Made by a program: the position numbers and the translations under genes. A stretch of 6,640 nucleotides of DNA from assembly GCA_025454075.1 (NCBI GenBank), contig JALOPD010000200.1:1-6640 (forward strand), read 5' to 3'. Under the pieces are notes generated by a model. The model saw nothing but the letters and a program-made list of their open reading frames with translations. It did no database searches and was not told the origin of the DNA. The stretch is from Desulfobacterales bacterium (GTDB lineage: Bacteria > Desulfobacterota > Desulfobacteria > Desulfobacterales > UBA2174_A). Of the stretch, positions 1-5,505 are shown piece after piece. Positions within the stretch are counted from its first letter, which is position 1. Each line of letters opens with the position of its first letter.

Positions 1-1
1 C

Positions 2-811
2 AAGATCTGGAACTCCAAGATCAAGGACATGAACGTCACCGCCCAGACCAGCGGCGCCTCGGGCGAGAACGTGCGGCTGATCAACAAGAAAGAGGTCGAA
101 CTCGCTCTGGTCCAGAGCGACACCCTGGATTTCGCCTTCAACGCCAAGGAAGCCTTCAAGGAGCCCCTGAAGGGCATGAGTGCCATCGCGGTTCTTTATC
201 CCGAGGTCGTTCAGGTGGTGGTTGCGGCCGACGGCCCGATCAAATCCTTTGCCGATCTGAAGGGTAAAAAAGTGGGCGTGGGCGCGCCGGGCAGCGGCAC
301 CGAGGCCAACTACCGGCAGCTGATGGACGCTTACGGCATGAAAAAAGAGGATGTCAACGGCCAGTACCTCTCCTTTTCCGAGAGCGCCGAGGCATTTAAA
401 GACAAGCACATCGACGCCTTTGTCGTGACCGGCGCGGTTCCCACCTCGGCCATCATGGACGTCGCCACTCAAAACGCCATCCGGATTCTGCCGATTGCGG
501 ACGACATCGCCGCGAAGCTGACCCAGAAATATCCTTTCCTGGCAGCGGTGAAGGTCCCGGCCAACAGCTACAAAGGCCAGACCGCGGATGTGCCCACCGT
601 GGCGGTGAACGCAGTTCTGATTGCCGGCAATCAGCTCAAGGACGACATGGTCTACAACCTGACCAAGGCGCTGTTTGAGAACCAGCCCGAGTTGGCCGCC
701 GCACATGCCAAAGGCAAGGAGCTGAACTCTCAGTTCGCGGTGAAGGGCGTGTCCATCCCCTACCATCCGGGGGCGGTGAAGTACTACAAGGAAAAAGGCC
801 TTATGAAATAG
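2..811 (+). CDS. TAXI-family TRAP transporter solute-binding protein (5' end outside window)
   Basis: Periplasmic substrate-binding subunit of a tripartite ATP-independent periplasmic (TRAP) transporter, TAXI class; it would hand substrate to the fused permease two genes downstream. The reading frame is open from base 2 through the internal Met at 29 to the TAG at 809-811, so the gene starts upstream of the window. The visible 269 residues lack the signal peptide and roughly the first 50 residues of a usual 320-residue protein. Family signatures seen: TSGASGENVRLI near the start, ELALVQSDT, the block DLKGKKVGVGAPGSGTE followed by DAYGMKKEDV, DAFVVTGAVPT, and a C-terminal YHPGAVKYYKEKGL ending typical of TAXI proteins. 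The substrate cannot be read from the sequence; characterised TAXI proteins are few and bind small acids such as glutamate. The family assignment is firm. Confidence 0.93.
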   Translation, partial: KIWNSKIKDMNVTAQTSGASGENVRLINKKEVELALVQSDTLDFAFNAKEAFKEPLKGMSAIAVLYPEVVQVVVAADGPIKSFADLKGKKVGVGAPGSGTEANYRQLMDAYGMKKEDVNGQYLSFSESAEAFKDKHIDAFVVTGAVPTSAIMDVATQNAIRILPIADDIAAKLTQKYPFLAAVKVPANSYKGQTADVPTVAVNAVLIAGNQLKDDMVYNLTKALFENQPELAAAHAKGKELNSQFAVKGVSIPYHPGAVKYYKEKGLMK

Positions 812-835
812 AAAGCCGCTGGCGCGGCTTTCTAT
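808..835 (+). terminator. Perfect hairpin straddling the TAXI gene stop codon
   Basis: Bases 808-819 pair perfectly with 824-835 (12 bp) around a TGGC loop, and the stem begins inside the TAG stop codon. The descending arm ends TTTCTAT but no free T-run follows, so it is at best a weak or partial terminator. A stable hairpin just after a binding-protein gene often protects the 3' end or causes partial termination, giving more binding protein than permease; that role here is inference. Confidence 0.55.
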
Positions 836-864
836 ATATGAAGAAGTTCTTAGACCAGAAAAAT

Positions 865-932
865 AAGGAGTATGCGACCCTTCCGGCAAGCTTTTGCGAT
901 TGGCGCTGGAAGGGTCGCACGCACTTTGAAAA
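865..932 (+). promoter_or_regulatory. DUF1850 leader: Shine-Dalgarno-like AAGGAG followed by a large hairpin
   Basis: AAGGAG at 865-870 is the only strong ribosome-binding sequence near the DUF1850 start at 933, but it lies 62 nt upstream of it. Between them is an inverted repeat: 873-884 pairs perfectly with 908-919 (12 bp) and extends by a G-T wobble and two G-C pairs to 873-887/905-919, with a 17-nt loop. Folding would bring AAGGAG to about 15 unpaired nt from the ATG. The hairpin is not followed by a T-run, so it does not look like a terminator. A regulatory or translation-shaping role is inference; the inverted repeat itself is seen directly. Confidence 0.5.
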
Positions 933-1436
933 ATGCGCTGTCGATGGATCGCAGGCTTGATAGCAGCCTGTGCCGGGGTTGTCGGGTTTTTGCTCTGGCC
1001 GTTTATCCCCGCGCTTGAATTAATCGACGGACGCAGCGGGCGTGTCGTGTTTTGTGCCCGGGTCCAGCGCGGCGAAGAGTTTGTGCTGTCGTTTGTCCAT
1101 TCCGTAAACAAACGGCCCGTTTATGACACGTTGCGCGCCGAGGCCGATCACCTGGTCATTGTTCGGTCCCGGTTCGACTCGTTCGGCGCCGGCATGCCGG
1201 AGGCTTCGACGCCGGAAGGTACGTTGACCATCGCCGAAGACGGCTGGCTGGAATGGACGGTCAACCGGCCGGTGCCCGAAATCACCGTGCGTGTGGGTTG
1301 GGTGGCCGAACACACGCTTCACATTAAAGGCCGGGAAATCCGGCTTGCGGATCTGGCGGAACCGGGGAAGCCTCTAACCATGTTCGTTCGAAAAATTCGA
1401 ATGGTCGACCTCTTCAAAGGCAGGTGCATCCCGTGA
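933..1436 (+). CDS. DUF1850 domain protein, TAXI-TRAP-associated
   Basis: A 167-residue protein of the DUF1850 family, whose members are commonly encoded beside TAXI-type TRAP transporters; their biochemical role is not known to me. Residues 5-28 form one hydrophobic segment (signal anchor or uncleaved signal peptide) with Arg at 2 and 4 before it, so the body is probably periplasmic. The family core is clear: an F-x-L-S-F-V-H-S-V motif at residues 50-58 with R61-P62-V63 following, then FDSFGAGMP at 81-89. Mature length and motif order fit the family. TGA at 927-929 closes the frame upstream, so ATG 933 is the first possible start; it has no adjacent Shine-Dalgarno. The stop overlaps the permease start, implying coupled translation. 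A role as accessory or assembly factor of the TRAP system is inferred from position only. Confidence 0.9.
   Translation: MRCRWIAGLIAACAGVVGFLLWPFIPALELIDGRSGRVVFCARVQRGEEFVLSFVHSVNKRPVYDTLRAEADHLVIVRSRFDSFGAGMPEASTPEGTLTIAEDGWLEWTVNRPVPEITVRVGWVAEHTLHIKGREIRLADLAEPGKPLTMFVRKIRMVDLFKGRCIP
1416..1424 (+). promoter_or_regulatory. Ribosome-binding site deciding the permease start
   Basis: AAAGGCAGG ends 8 nt before the GTG at 1433 but touches the alternative GTG at 1424. The spacing therefore favours 1433, which also overlaps the upstream TGA (1434-1436) in the usual GTGA arrangement of coupled genes. Confidence 0.55.
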
Positions 1437-3439
1437 GCGAAAAAGAAAAAAACCCGTCAAAAGCCGGCGTCTTGACAACCTCGATGGAAGGCGTAGAGGT
1501 CGTATCCAAGGAAGAGATCGAAAAGATCCTCAAGCAGGTGGACAAGGAAGCCTCGGCCCGCAAACTGACAGGCATCCCGCACTGGGTCGTTTATCTGATT
1601 GGTGTTTCATGGTCGCTCTTCCAGGTCTACACGGCGGCGTTCGGCCTTTTCCCCGCCCAACTGCAGCGCTCCATCCACCTGGCGTACGCTTTCGTGTTGA
1701 CCTACCTGCTTTTCCCGGCCCGCACCAGCGATGAATCCAATCGGTTGAGCTGGTACAACTGGTTGCTGGCCATTTTCGCCGGCTACATCGGTTTGTACAT
1801 GGCCTTGAACTACATGCGCATCATGGAGGCCGGCGGGGATTATTCCCGCATGGATTATGCCGCCGCCGGCTGCGGCATTCTGCTGACGCTGGAGGCGGCG
1901 CGGCGGGTGGTGGGGCTTCCGATCGTCTGCCTCTCGCTGTTTTTTCTCCTCTACTCTTATTTCGGGGCATATTTCCCGGGGTTCATGTCGCACCGCGGCT
2001 ATTCGCTGGAGCGCATCGCCTCCCACATGTTTCTGACCACCGAGGGCATTCTCGGCATTCCCCTGGGCGTGGCGGCAACCTTCATCTACCTGTTCATCCT
2101 GTTCGGCTCCTTCCGTGAAAAATCAGGACTGGGCCAGCTCTTCATCGATATCTCCAACGCCATCGCCGGCTGGGCCTCCGGCGGGCCGGCCAAGATGGCC
2201 ATTGTAACGAGTGCCCTGGAGGGCACGGTGTCCGGAAGCTCGGTGGCCAACACCGTGGAGTCAGGTAGCCTCACCATCCCCATGATGAAGCGCCTGGGCT
2301 ACCGGCCCGAGTTCGCCGCGGCGGTCGAGGCATCCTCCTCGACCGGCGGCCAGATCATGCCGCCCATCATGGGGGCCGCGGCCTTCATCATGGCCGAGTT
2401 TCTGAATGTGCCCTACCTCGACATCGCCAAGGCGGCGGCCATCCCGGCCTGCCTCTATTTTTTCGGCGTGTTCATGGAGGTGCACTTCGAGGCCAAGCGC
2501 TGCAACCTGAGAGGCCTGACCCGCGACGAGCTGCCCCGGTTCGCGGATGTCATGAAGGAGCGGGGGCACCTCTTCGTTCCCCTGTTTGCGATCATCATAT
2601 TCCTTTCGATCGGGTTCACCCCGCTTTACGCCGCCCTCATGGGGCTGGTGACCTGCATCATTGCGGGCGCCTTGAAGGAGGCCACCCGCATGAACCCCCG
2701 GCAGATCGCCGACGGATTCGAGCTCGGGGCCCGGAATGCCATCGGCGTGGCGCTGGCCTGCGCGTCGGCCGGGATCATCATCGGCGCGATCACCCTGACC
2801 GGCCTGGGGCTCAAGCTGGGGAACGGGCTGGTGGAGTTGGCCGGCGGCAACCTCCTGCTGACCCTCGTCTTTACCATGATCACCTCGCTCATCCTCGGGA
2901 TGGGCGTGCCGACCACGGCCAACTACATCATCACCTCCACCATCGCGGCCCCCGCTCTGATCCAGCTGGGGGTGCACCCGCTGGCGGCCCACATGTTCGT
3001 CTTCTACTTCGGGATCGTGGCCGACATCACCCCGCCGGTCGCCCTGGCCGCCTATGCCGGATCGGGCATCGCCAAATCCAATCCCTTCTGGACGGGGGTC
3101 ACCTCCACCAAGCTGGCCATCGGGGCGTTCCTGACGCCCTACATTTTTGTCTTTAACACGTCCATGCTCTGGATCAATACGACCTGGTACGCGATCGTCC
3201 AGACGTTGATTACATCGTGCGTCGGGATGACGGCGATCGGTGCGACGATGATCGGGTTTTTCGTGGCACCCATGAATTGGCTGGAGCGGATTCTTTTTTT
3301 CATCGGCGGTCTCATGATGGTGCACCCTGGAACGACGACCGACTTGATCGGCATCGGTTTGCTGGCTGCGTGCGTGGTCAACCAGTACCGGAAGAAAAGG
3401 GGAGGGTCCGTCAGCACGGCCACCGCTGAGGACGCGTGA
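1433..3439 (+). CDS. TRAP transporter permease, fused 4TM/12TM (DctQM-type) subunit
   Basis: Inner-membrane permease of a TAXI-TRAP system, combining the small (DctQ-like) and large (DctM-like) membrane subunits in one chain. It probably drives uptake with a sodium or proton gradient, as known for TRAP transporters. Starting at GTG 1433 it is 668 residues, within the usual range for these fusions. An acidic, lysine-rich cytoplasmic N-terminus of about 45 residues precedes the first membrane helix near residue 50; many hydrophobic segments follow throughout. Conserved large-subunit signatures are GTVSGSSVANTVESGS from residue 264, QIMPPIMGAAAFIMAEF from residue 307, and LGMGVPTTANYI from residue 488, followed by a DITPPVALAAYAGSGIA block. 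GTG 1424 would add only three residues. It is last in the operon, before the terminator at 3494. Identity is firm; substrate is unknown. Confidence 0.95.
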   Translation: MSEKEKNPSKAGVLTTSMEGVEVVSKEEIEKILKQVDKEASARKLTGIPHWVVYLIGVSWSLFQVYTAAFGLFPAQLQRSIHLAYAFVLTYLLFPARTSDESNRLSWYNWLLAIFAGYIGLYMALNYMRIMEAGGDYSRMDYAAAGCGILLTLEAARRVVGLPIVCLSLFFLLYSYFGAYFPGFMSHRGYSLERIASHMFLTTEGILGIPLGVAATFIYLFILFGSFREKSGLGQLFIDISNAIAGWASGGPAKMAIVTSALEGTVSGSSVANTVESGSLTIPMMKRLGYRPEFAAAVEASSSTGGQIMPPIMGAAAFIMAEFLNVPYLDIAKAAAIPACLYFFGVFMEVHFEAKRCNLRGLTRDELPRFADVMKERGHLFVPLFAIIIFLSIGFTPLYAALMGLVTCIIAGALKEATRMNPRQIADGFELGARNAIGVALACASAGIIIGAITLTGLGLKLGNGLVELAGGNLLLTLVFTMITSLILGMGVPTTANYIITSTIAAPALIQLGVHPLAAHMFVFYFGIVADITPPVALAAYAGSGIAKSNPFWTGVTSTKLAIGAFLTPYIFVFNTSMLWINTTWYAIVQTLITSCVGMTAIGATMIGFFVAPMNWLERILFFIGGLMMVHPGTTTDLIGIGLLAACVVNQYRKKRGGSVSTATAEDA

Positions 3440-3493
3440 TTCCGGAATTGACCGCTCTTTCGGGAAAGGTTTAAGGGGTTATCAGGAAACTAC

Positions 3494-3540
3494 CGGGTTT
3501 CAGCGTCGATCGATCGCATGCTGAAACCCGTTTTTTTTTT
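3494..3540 (+). terminator. Intrinsic terminator of the TAXI-TRAP operon
   Basis: CGGGTTTCAGC at 3494-3504 pairs perfectly with 3520-3530 (11 bp) around a 15-nt loop containing a TCGATCGATCG run, and is followed at once by ten T (3531-3540). This is a textbook rho-independent terminator for + strand transcription, 54 nt after the permease stop. The opposite strand has no T-run on its exit side, so it is not bidirectional. Confidence 0.93.
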
Positions 3541-3609
3541 GGTGGAGGGCCAGCGCTTGAAAGAGAGCTTCGGGAGGATCACACTATAACCCGGAGGGCG
3601 CCATACGCA
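3541..3609. other. Convergent intergenic spacer without clear signals
   Basis: This stretch lies between the + strand terminator and the stop of the leftward small-protein gene. I looked for a hairpin followed by T on the minus strand and found none; the two GGAGGGC copies here are direct, not inverted. The leftward transcript therefore has no visible intrinsic terminator before it runs into the TRAP operon terminator region from the far side. Confidence 0.5.
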
Positions 3610-3750
3610 TTATTGAAGATTATTTTTTCCGCCCCTCTTTTTTATGGCGGAGAAAATATTTTGAAGTGTGCCGATAATGACGCAGGCCAACACGCCGAAG
3701 ATCGCGGTTCGGATGATCCAATCGGCAACGCTCATGTTTGAAAAATCCAT
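3610..3750 (-). CDS. Small single-pass membrane protein (46 aa)
   Basis: I do not recognise this protein. It is 46 residues: a short N-terminus (MDFSNMSVADW), one hydrophobic segment at about residues 12-31 (IIRTAIFGVLACVIIGTLQN) and a basic tail containing KKRGGK, which suggests the C-terminus faces the cytoplasm. The start at 3750 is chosen because AAGGAGG sits 5 nt upstream of it; the longer frame from 3816 has no such site and adds 22 residues of unconvincing sequence. It lies 133 nt after the BKACE stop on the same strand, so it may be the last gene of that operon or have its own promoter. It could be a small subunit or regulator of a membrane transporter or enzyme; that is a guess. The ideal ribosome-binding site is the main evidence that it is real. 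Confidence 0.65.
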   Translation of the reverse strand: MDFSNMSVADWIIRTAIFGVLACVIIGTLQNIFSAIKKRGGKNNLQ

Positions 3751-3755
3751 AAAGG

Positions 3756-3762
3756 CCTCCTT
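3756..3762 (-). promoter_or_regulatory. Ribosome-binding site of the small membrane protein
   Basis: AAGGAGG reads on the minus strand with 5 nt (CCTTT) before the ATG at 3750. It is the strongest Shine-Dalgarno in the window, and it fixes the short start rather than the upstream ATG at 3816. Confidence 0.75.
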
Positions 3763-3883
3763 GAAATCCAGGGTTGCGTTTCTATGTCCATGGGCGGCAT
3801 TTGCGTTTTCTGCCACTCGCCACCCGGGCAGGATATTTCGTTGGATCGGCTTTCAGATGTTATAAAATGATTGATTCGGATAT

Positions 3884-4711
3884 TCAACCGATTTTCAGAA
3901 TGCCCCGGGCCTCGTCGGGCGTCGCCACCTCGTGGCCCAGCAGACGGACGAGCTCGGCGAGCTTCTGCACCAGCTCCGCGTTGCGTTTGGCTGCCTGGCC
4001 GGGCGCCCAGAAGATGCTGTCCTCGAAGCCCACCCGCACGAGCGATGCCCCCAGCCCGATCGCGGCGGCGAGCAGCTTGAAATCCGTCATGCCGTCGTGG
4101 ACGATGCCCCACGGGACCCCTGCGTCCATCATGGAGGTCATGAAGAAAAGGCTCCTGGGGTCGGGGGCGAGCGTCCAGTGGAAGCCCAGGCAGAAGCAGA
4201 TGGAATAGGGCGGCTTGATAGCGCCCTCTGCGACCAGCGCCCGCGCTGCCGGCAGCATGCCGGAATCGAAGATCTCCAGCTCCGGCACGGTCTGGGTCCG
4301 GCGCATGCGCCTGGCCCAGTAGCGGATGTCCGGCAGGCGGTTGATGTAGACCTCCTCGCCGAAGTTGACCGAGCCCATGTTGAGCGAGGCCACCTCGGTG
4401 CGCGGGTCTTTCAAGGCCACGCAGCGCTGCTCGAGGGTGAGCGTGGTCAACCCGCCGGTGGAGCCCTGGATGACGATGTCCGAGGAGTTGCGGATCCGGT
4501 CGAGCGTCTCCGAATAGACGCCGATCTCCTCGGTCTGCGCCCCCTTGGCGTCGCGCACGTGCAGGTGCACCATCCCGGCCCCGGCCCGGGCGCAGCGGAT
4601 GACCTCGTCGGCCACCTGCTTCGGCGTGAGGGGGTTGACGGCCGGAGGCTGGGTGCTGCGGCCCACCGGGGCCACGGCGATGATGATCTTGCGAGGTTTG
4701 TTCGCGGCCAT
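3884..4711 (-). CDS. BKACE-family (DUF849) beta-keto acid cleavage enzyme, divergent
   Basis: Predicted zinc-dependent cytoplasmic enzyme of the family that includes 3-keto-5-aminohexanoate cleavage enzyme (Kce). Family members condense a beta-keto acid with acetyl-CoA and release acetoacetate plus a new CoA ester. With the start at 4711 it is 275 residues, normal for the family. The metal site is intact: H49-x-H51 in VHLHVRD, and E230 in R226-V-G-F-E230-D231, matching the known His46/His48/Glu230, Arg226 and Asp231 of Kce. GSTGG at 83-87 matches the Ser82 region, and PELEIFDSGM at 143-152 is conserved. Unusual points: Kce Glu14 aligns with Ser19; the LGxPGG-type loop reads LGFHWTLAP (175-183); the GIGR-type segment reads VHDGMTDF (204-211). 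The substrate is therefore likely atypical. An ATG at 4777, overlapping the upstream stop, would add 22 Arg/Pro-rich residues outside the family. Fold and chemistry are firm; substrate is unknown. Confidence 0.9.
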   Translation of the reverse strand: MAANKPRKIIIAVAPVGRSTQPPAVNPLTPKQVADEVIRCARAGAGMVHLHVRDAKGAQTEEIGVYSETLDRIRNSSDIVIQGSTGGLTTLTLEQRCVALKDPRTEVASLNMGSVNFGEEVYINRLPDIRYWARRMRRTQTVPELEIFDSGMLPAARALVAEGAIKPPYSICFCLGFHWTLAPDPRSLFFMTSMMDAGVPWGIVHDGMTDFKLLAAAIGLGASLVRVGFEDSIFWAPGQAAKRNAELVQKLAELVRLLGHEVATPDEARGILKIG

Positions 4712-4721
4712 GGTTGGGAGT

Positions 4722-4727
4722 CTCCTT
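4722..4727 (-). promoter_or_regulatory. Probable ribosome-binding site of the BKACE gene
   Basis: AAGGAG on the minus strand lies 10 nt before the ATG at 4711, where family homology begins (ANKPRKIIIAVAPVG). The competing ATG at 4777 has a weaker AAGGTGG upstream. This site supports the shorter protein, though the spacing is a little long. Confidence 0.55.
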
Positions 4728-4733
4728 ATCCGG

Positions 4734-4767
4734 CTGACGGGCCGACGGGCGACCGGCCGACCGTCAG
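4734..4767. repeat. GC-rich inverted and direct repeat between isomerase and BKACE genes
   Basis: CTGACGG at 4734-4740 pairs with CCGTCAG at 4761-4767, and GCCG at 4741-4744 with CGGC at 4754-4757. This leaves a 3-nt bulge and a 9-nt loop. The same stretch contains a direct repeat GGCCGAC at 4740-4746 and 4755-4761. It fills the gap between the isomerase stop and the probable BKACE start, and could be an intercistronic mRNA hairpin. Function is not known. Confidence 0.45.
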
Positions 4768-4773
4768 ATCTAT

Positions 4774-5316
4774 TCATTCCACCACCTTCGTGGTCCGCAC
4801 GATGTCCGGGTCCGTGAACTTGTCGAGGACGTCCCGGGCAATCGTCGAAAAGCTGTACATCACCACACCGTCGCGGCCGGCTTGAAACCAGTGTTTCGCC
4901 CCCGGCGCCAGGGTGATCTGGTCGCCGGGCCGCATGAACAGCTCGTGGCGTACGGTGTAAAAGTGTTCCTTCCCTTTCACCAGAAACCCGTCCCGCAAGG
5001 TGTTTTCACCCGGCACATAGAAATACATGGAGCCGCCGACGACGCGGAGGGTCTCCTCCTTGCCGGGGTCTTCGCCGACCGGGGGGTGCCAATGCTCGGG
5101 CTCGGTCTGATTCGGGAAAAGGGCCAGGACCTTGACGCTGATTCTTTCCGTTTGGACCAGGGTCACCACCTGGAGCCCCTCGCGCTCGAGCCGGCTCAAT
5201 CCGAAGTCCACCACTTCGATGGCATCCGACTCCTTCTCTGAAAGAAAAATTCCCGCCCGGCGCATCATTTCCGCGGCGCGCCTGCGGGCGTTCTGCTGCT
5301 GCTGACGAGTGATCAT
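4774..5316 (-). CDS. Cupin-fold sugar isomerase, D-lyxose isomerase-like (short form)
   Basis: Predicted metal-dependent aldose-ketose isomerase of the D-lyxose/D-mannose isomerase type, which converts D-lyxose to D-xylulose in characterised members. At 180 residues it matches the short bacterial form (about 165-185) rather than the 227-residue enterobacterial form. A helical N-terminus (residues 5-45, with the family-like VVDFGLSRLEREGLQ) leads into a single cupin barrel. Probable metal ligands are H75 and H77 in EHWHPP, E88 in GKEET, and H142 in APGAKHWFQAG; the PGEN, FYTVRHEL and MRPGDQITL strands follow family order. Residues 93-96 read VGGS where relatives I remember have a Trp-Gly-Glu, an oddity in the barrel. 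The ATG at 5316 is preceded by GGGAGG. It is the first gene of the leftward operon, ahead of BKACE, and diverges from an AEC carrier and a xylulokinase-like gene. Family is confident; the exact sugar is inferred. Confidence 0.82.
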   Translation of the reverse strand: MITRQQQQNARRRAAEMMRRAGIFLSEKESDAIEVVDFGLSRLEREGLQVVTLVQTERISVKVLALFPNQTEPEHWHPPVGEDPGKEETLRVVGGSMYFYVPGENTLRDGFLVKGKEHFYTVRHELFMRPGDQITLAPGAKHWFQAGRDGVVMYSFSTIARDVLDKFTDPDIVRTTKVVE

Positions 5317-5324
5317 CCGAGTCG

Positions 5325-5330
5325 CCTCCC
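5325..5330 (-). promoter_or_regulatory. Ribosome-binding site of the isomerase gene
   Basis: GGGAGG on the minus strand with 8 nt spacing to the ATG at 5316 supports that start. No other in-frame start with a comparable site lies nearby. Confidence 0.65.
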
Positions 5331-5505
5331 AACATCAAATGGCCTATTTGTGTACGTCGGAGGCTGTGGTTCTAAGTTAGGATCGATTGCCAAGTCAACA
5401 AAATGTTGGCGGCCGGCCGACACGCCGGCTCCCGGGGTTTGTCGGGCAATCGCTGAAACACCATGGCTTTACTTCGACCATGGTATCGGATAATGAATCG
5501 CCTCA
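5331..5505. promoter_or_regulatory. Divergent control region with several inverted repeats
   Basis: This region separates the leftward isomerase operon from the rightward AEC/kinase genes and should hold both promoters. Repeats seen: CGATTGCC at 5384-5391 with its reverse complement at 5445-5452; CAACA/TGTTG at 5396-5408; a GCCGGC pair around 5413-5430; and ACCATGG at 5460-5466 with CCATGGT at 5478-5484, spaced by 11 nt. A TTGACT reads on the minus strand at 5398-5393 and could be a -35 element, but no good -10 follows, so I do not call a precise promoter. The repeats are plausible operators; which regulator uses them is unknown. Confidence 0.45.

Noticed and set aside
872..1018. A 48-codon frame starting at ATG 872 right after AAGGAG, overlapping the DUF1850 start in another frame
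   Set aside because: The AAGGAG-ATG spacing is only 1 nt, the product is Arg-rich with no recognisable feature, and it runs through the hairpin and into the well-supported DUF1850 frame. A leader-peptide role cannot be excluded but is not supported.
1387..1401. TTCGAA-AAA-TTCGAA inverted repeat near the end of the DUF1850 gene
   Set aside because: It is only six bases per arm, lies inside a coding region, and the bases are explained by the FVRKIRM codons; chance is the simpler explanation.
2261..3325. Long 354-codon frame antisense to the TRAP permease
   Set aside because: It is a shadow of the GC-rich permease coding frame: the product is dominated by Gly, Arg, Asp and His, with no fold signature, while the + strand frame has clear TRAP motifs.
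3621..3657. CCGCC/GGCGG arms with T-rich sequence near the end of the small-protein gene, as a possible terminator
   Set aside because: The arms are short, the T-run lies in the loop on the + strand and is an A-run on the minus strand, and the stretch is coding, so it does not fit an intrinsic terminator in either direction.
3751..3816. N-terminal extension of the small membrane protein to ATG 3816
   Set aside because: The ATG at 3750 has an ideal ribosome-binding site, which would be buried in coding sequence if 3816 were used; the extension shows no conserved-looking feature.
3932..4885. Long 317-codon + strand frame over the BKACE and isomerase genes
   Set aside because: It is antisense to two well-recognised enzymes, spans their boundary, and its product has low-complexity Gly/Arg/His composition.
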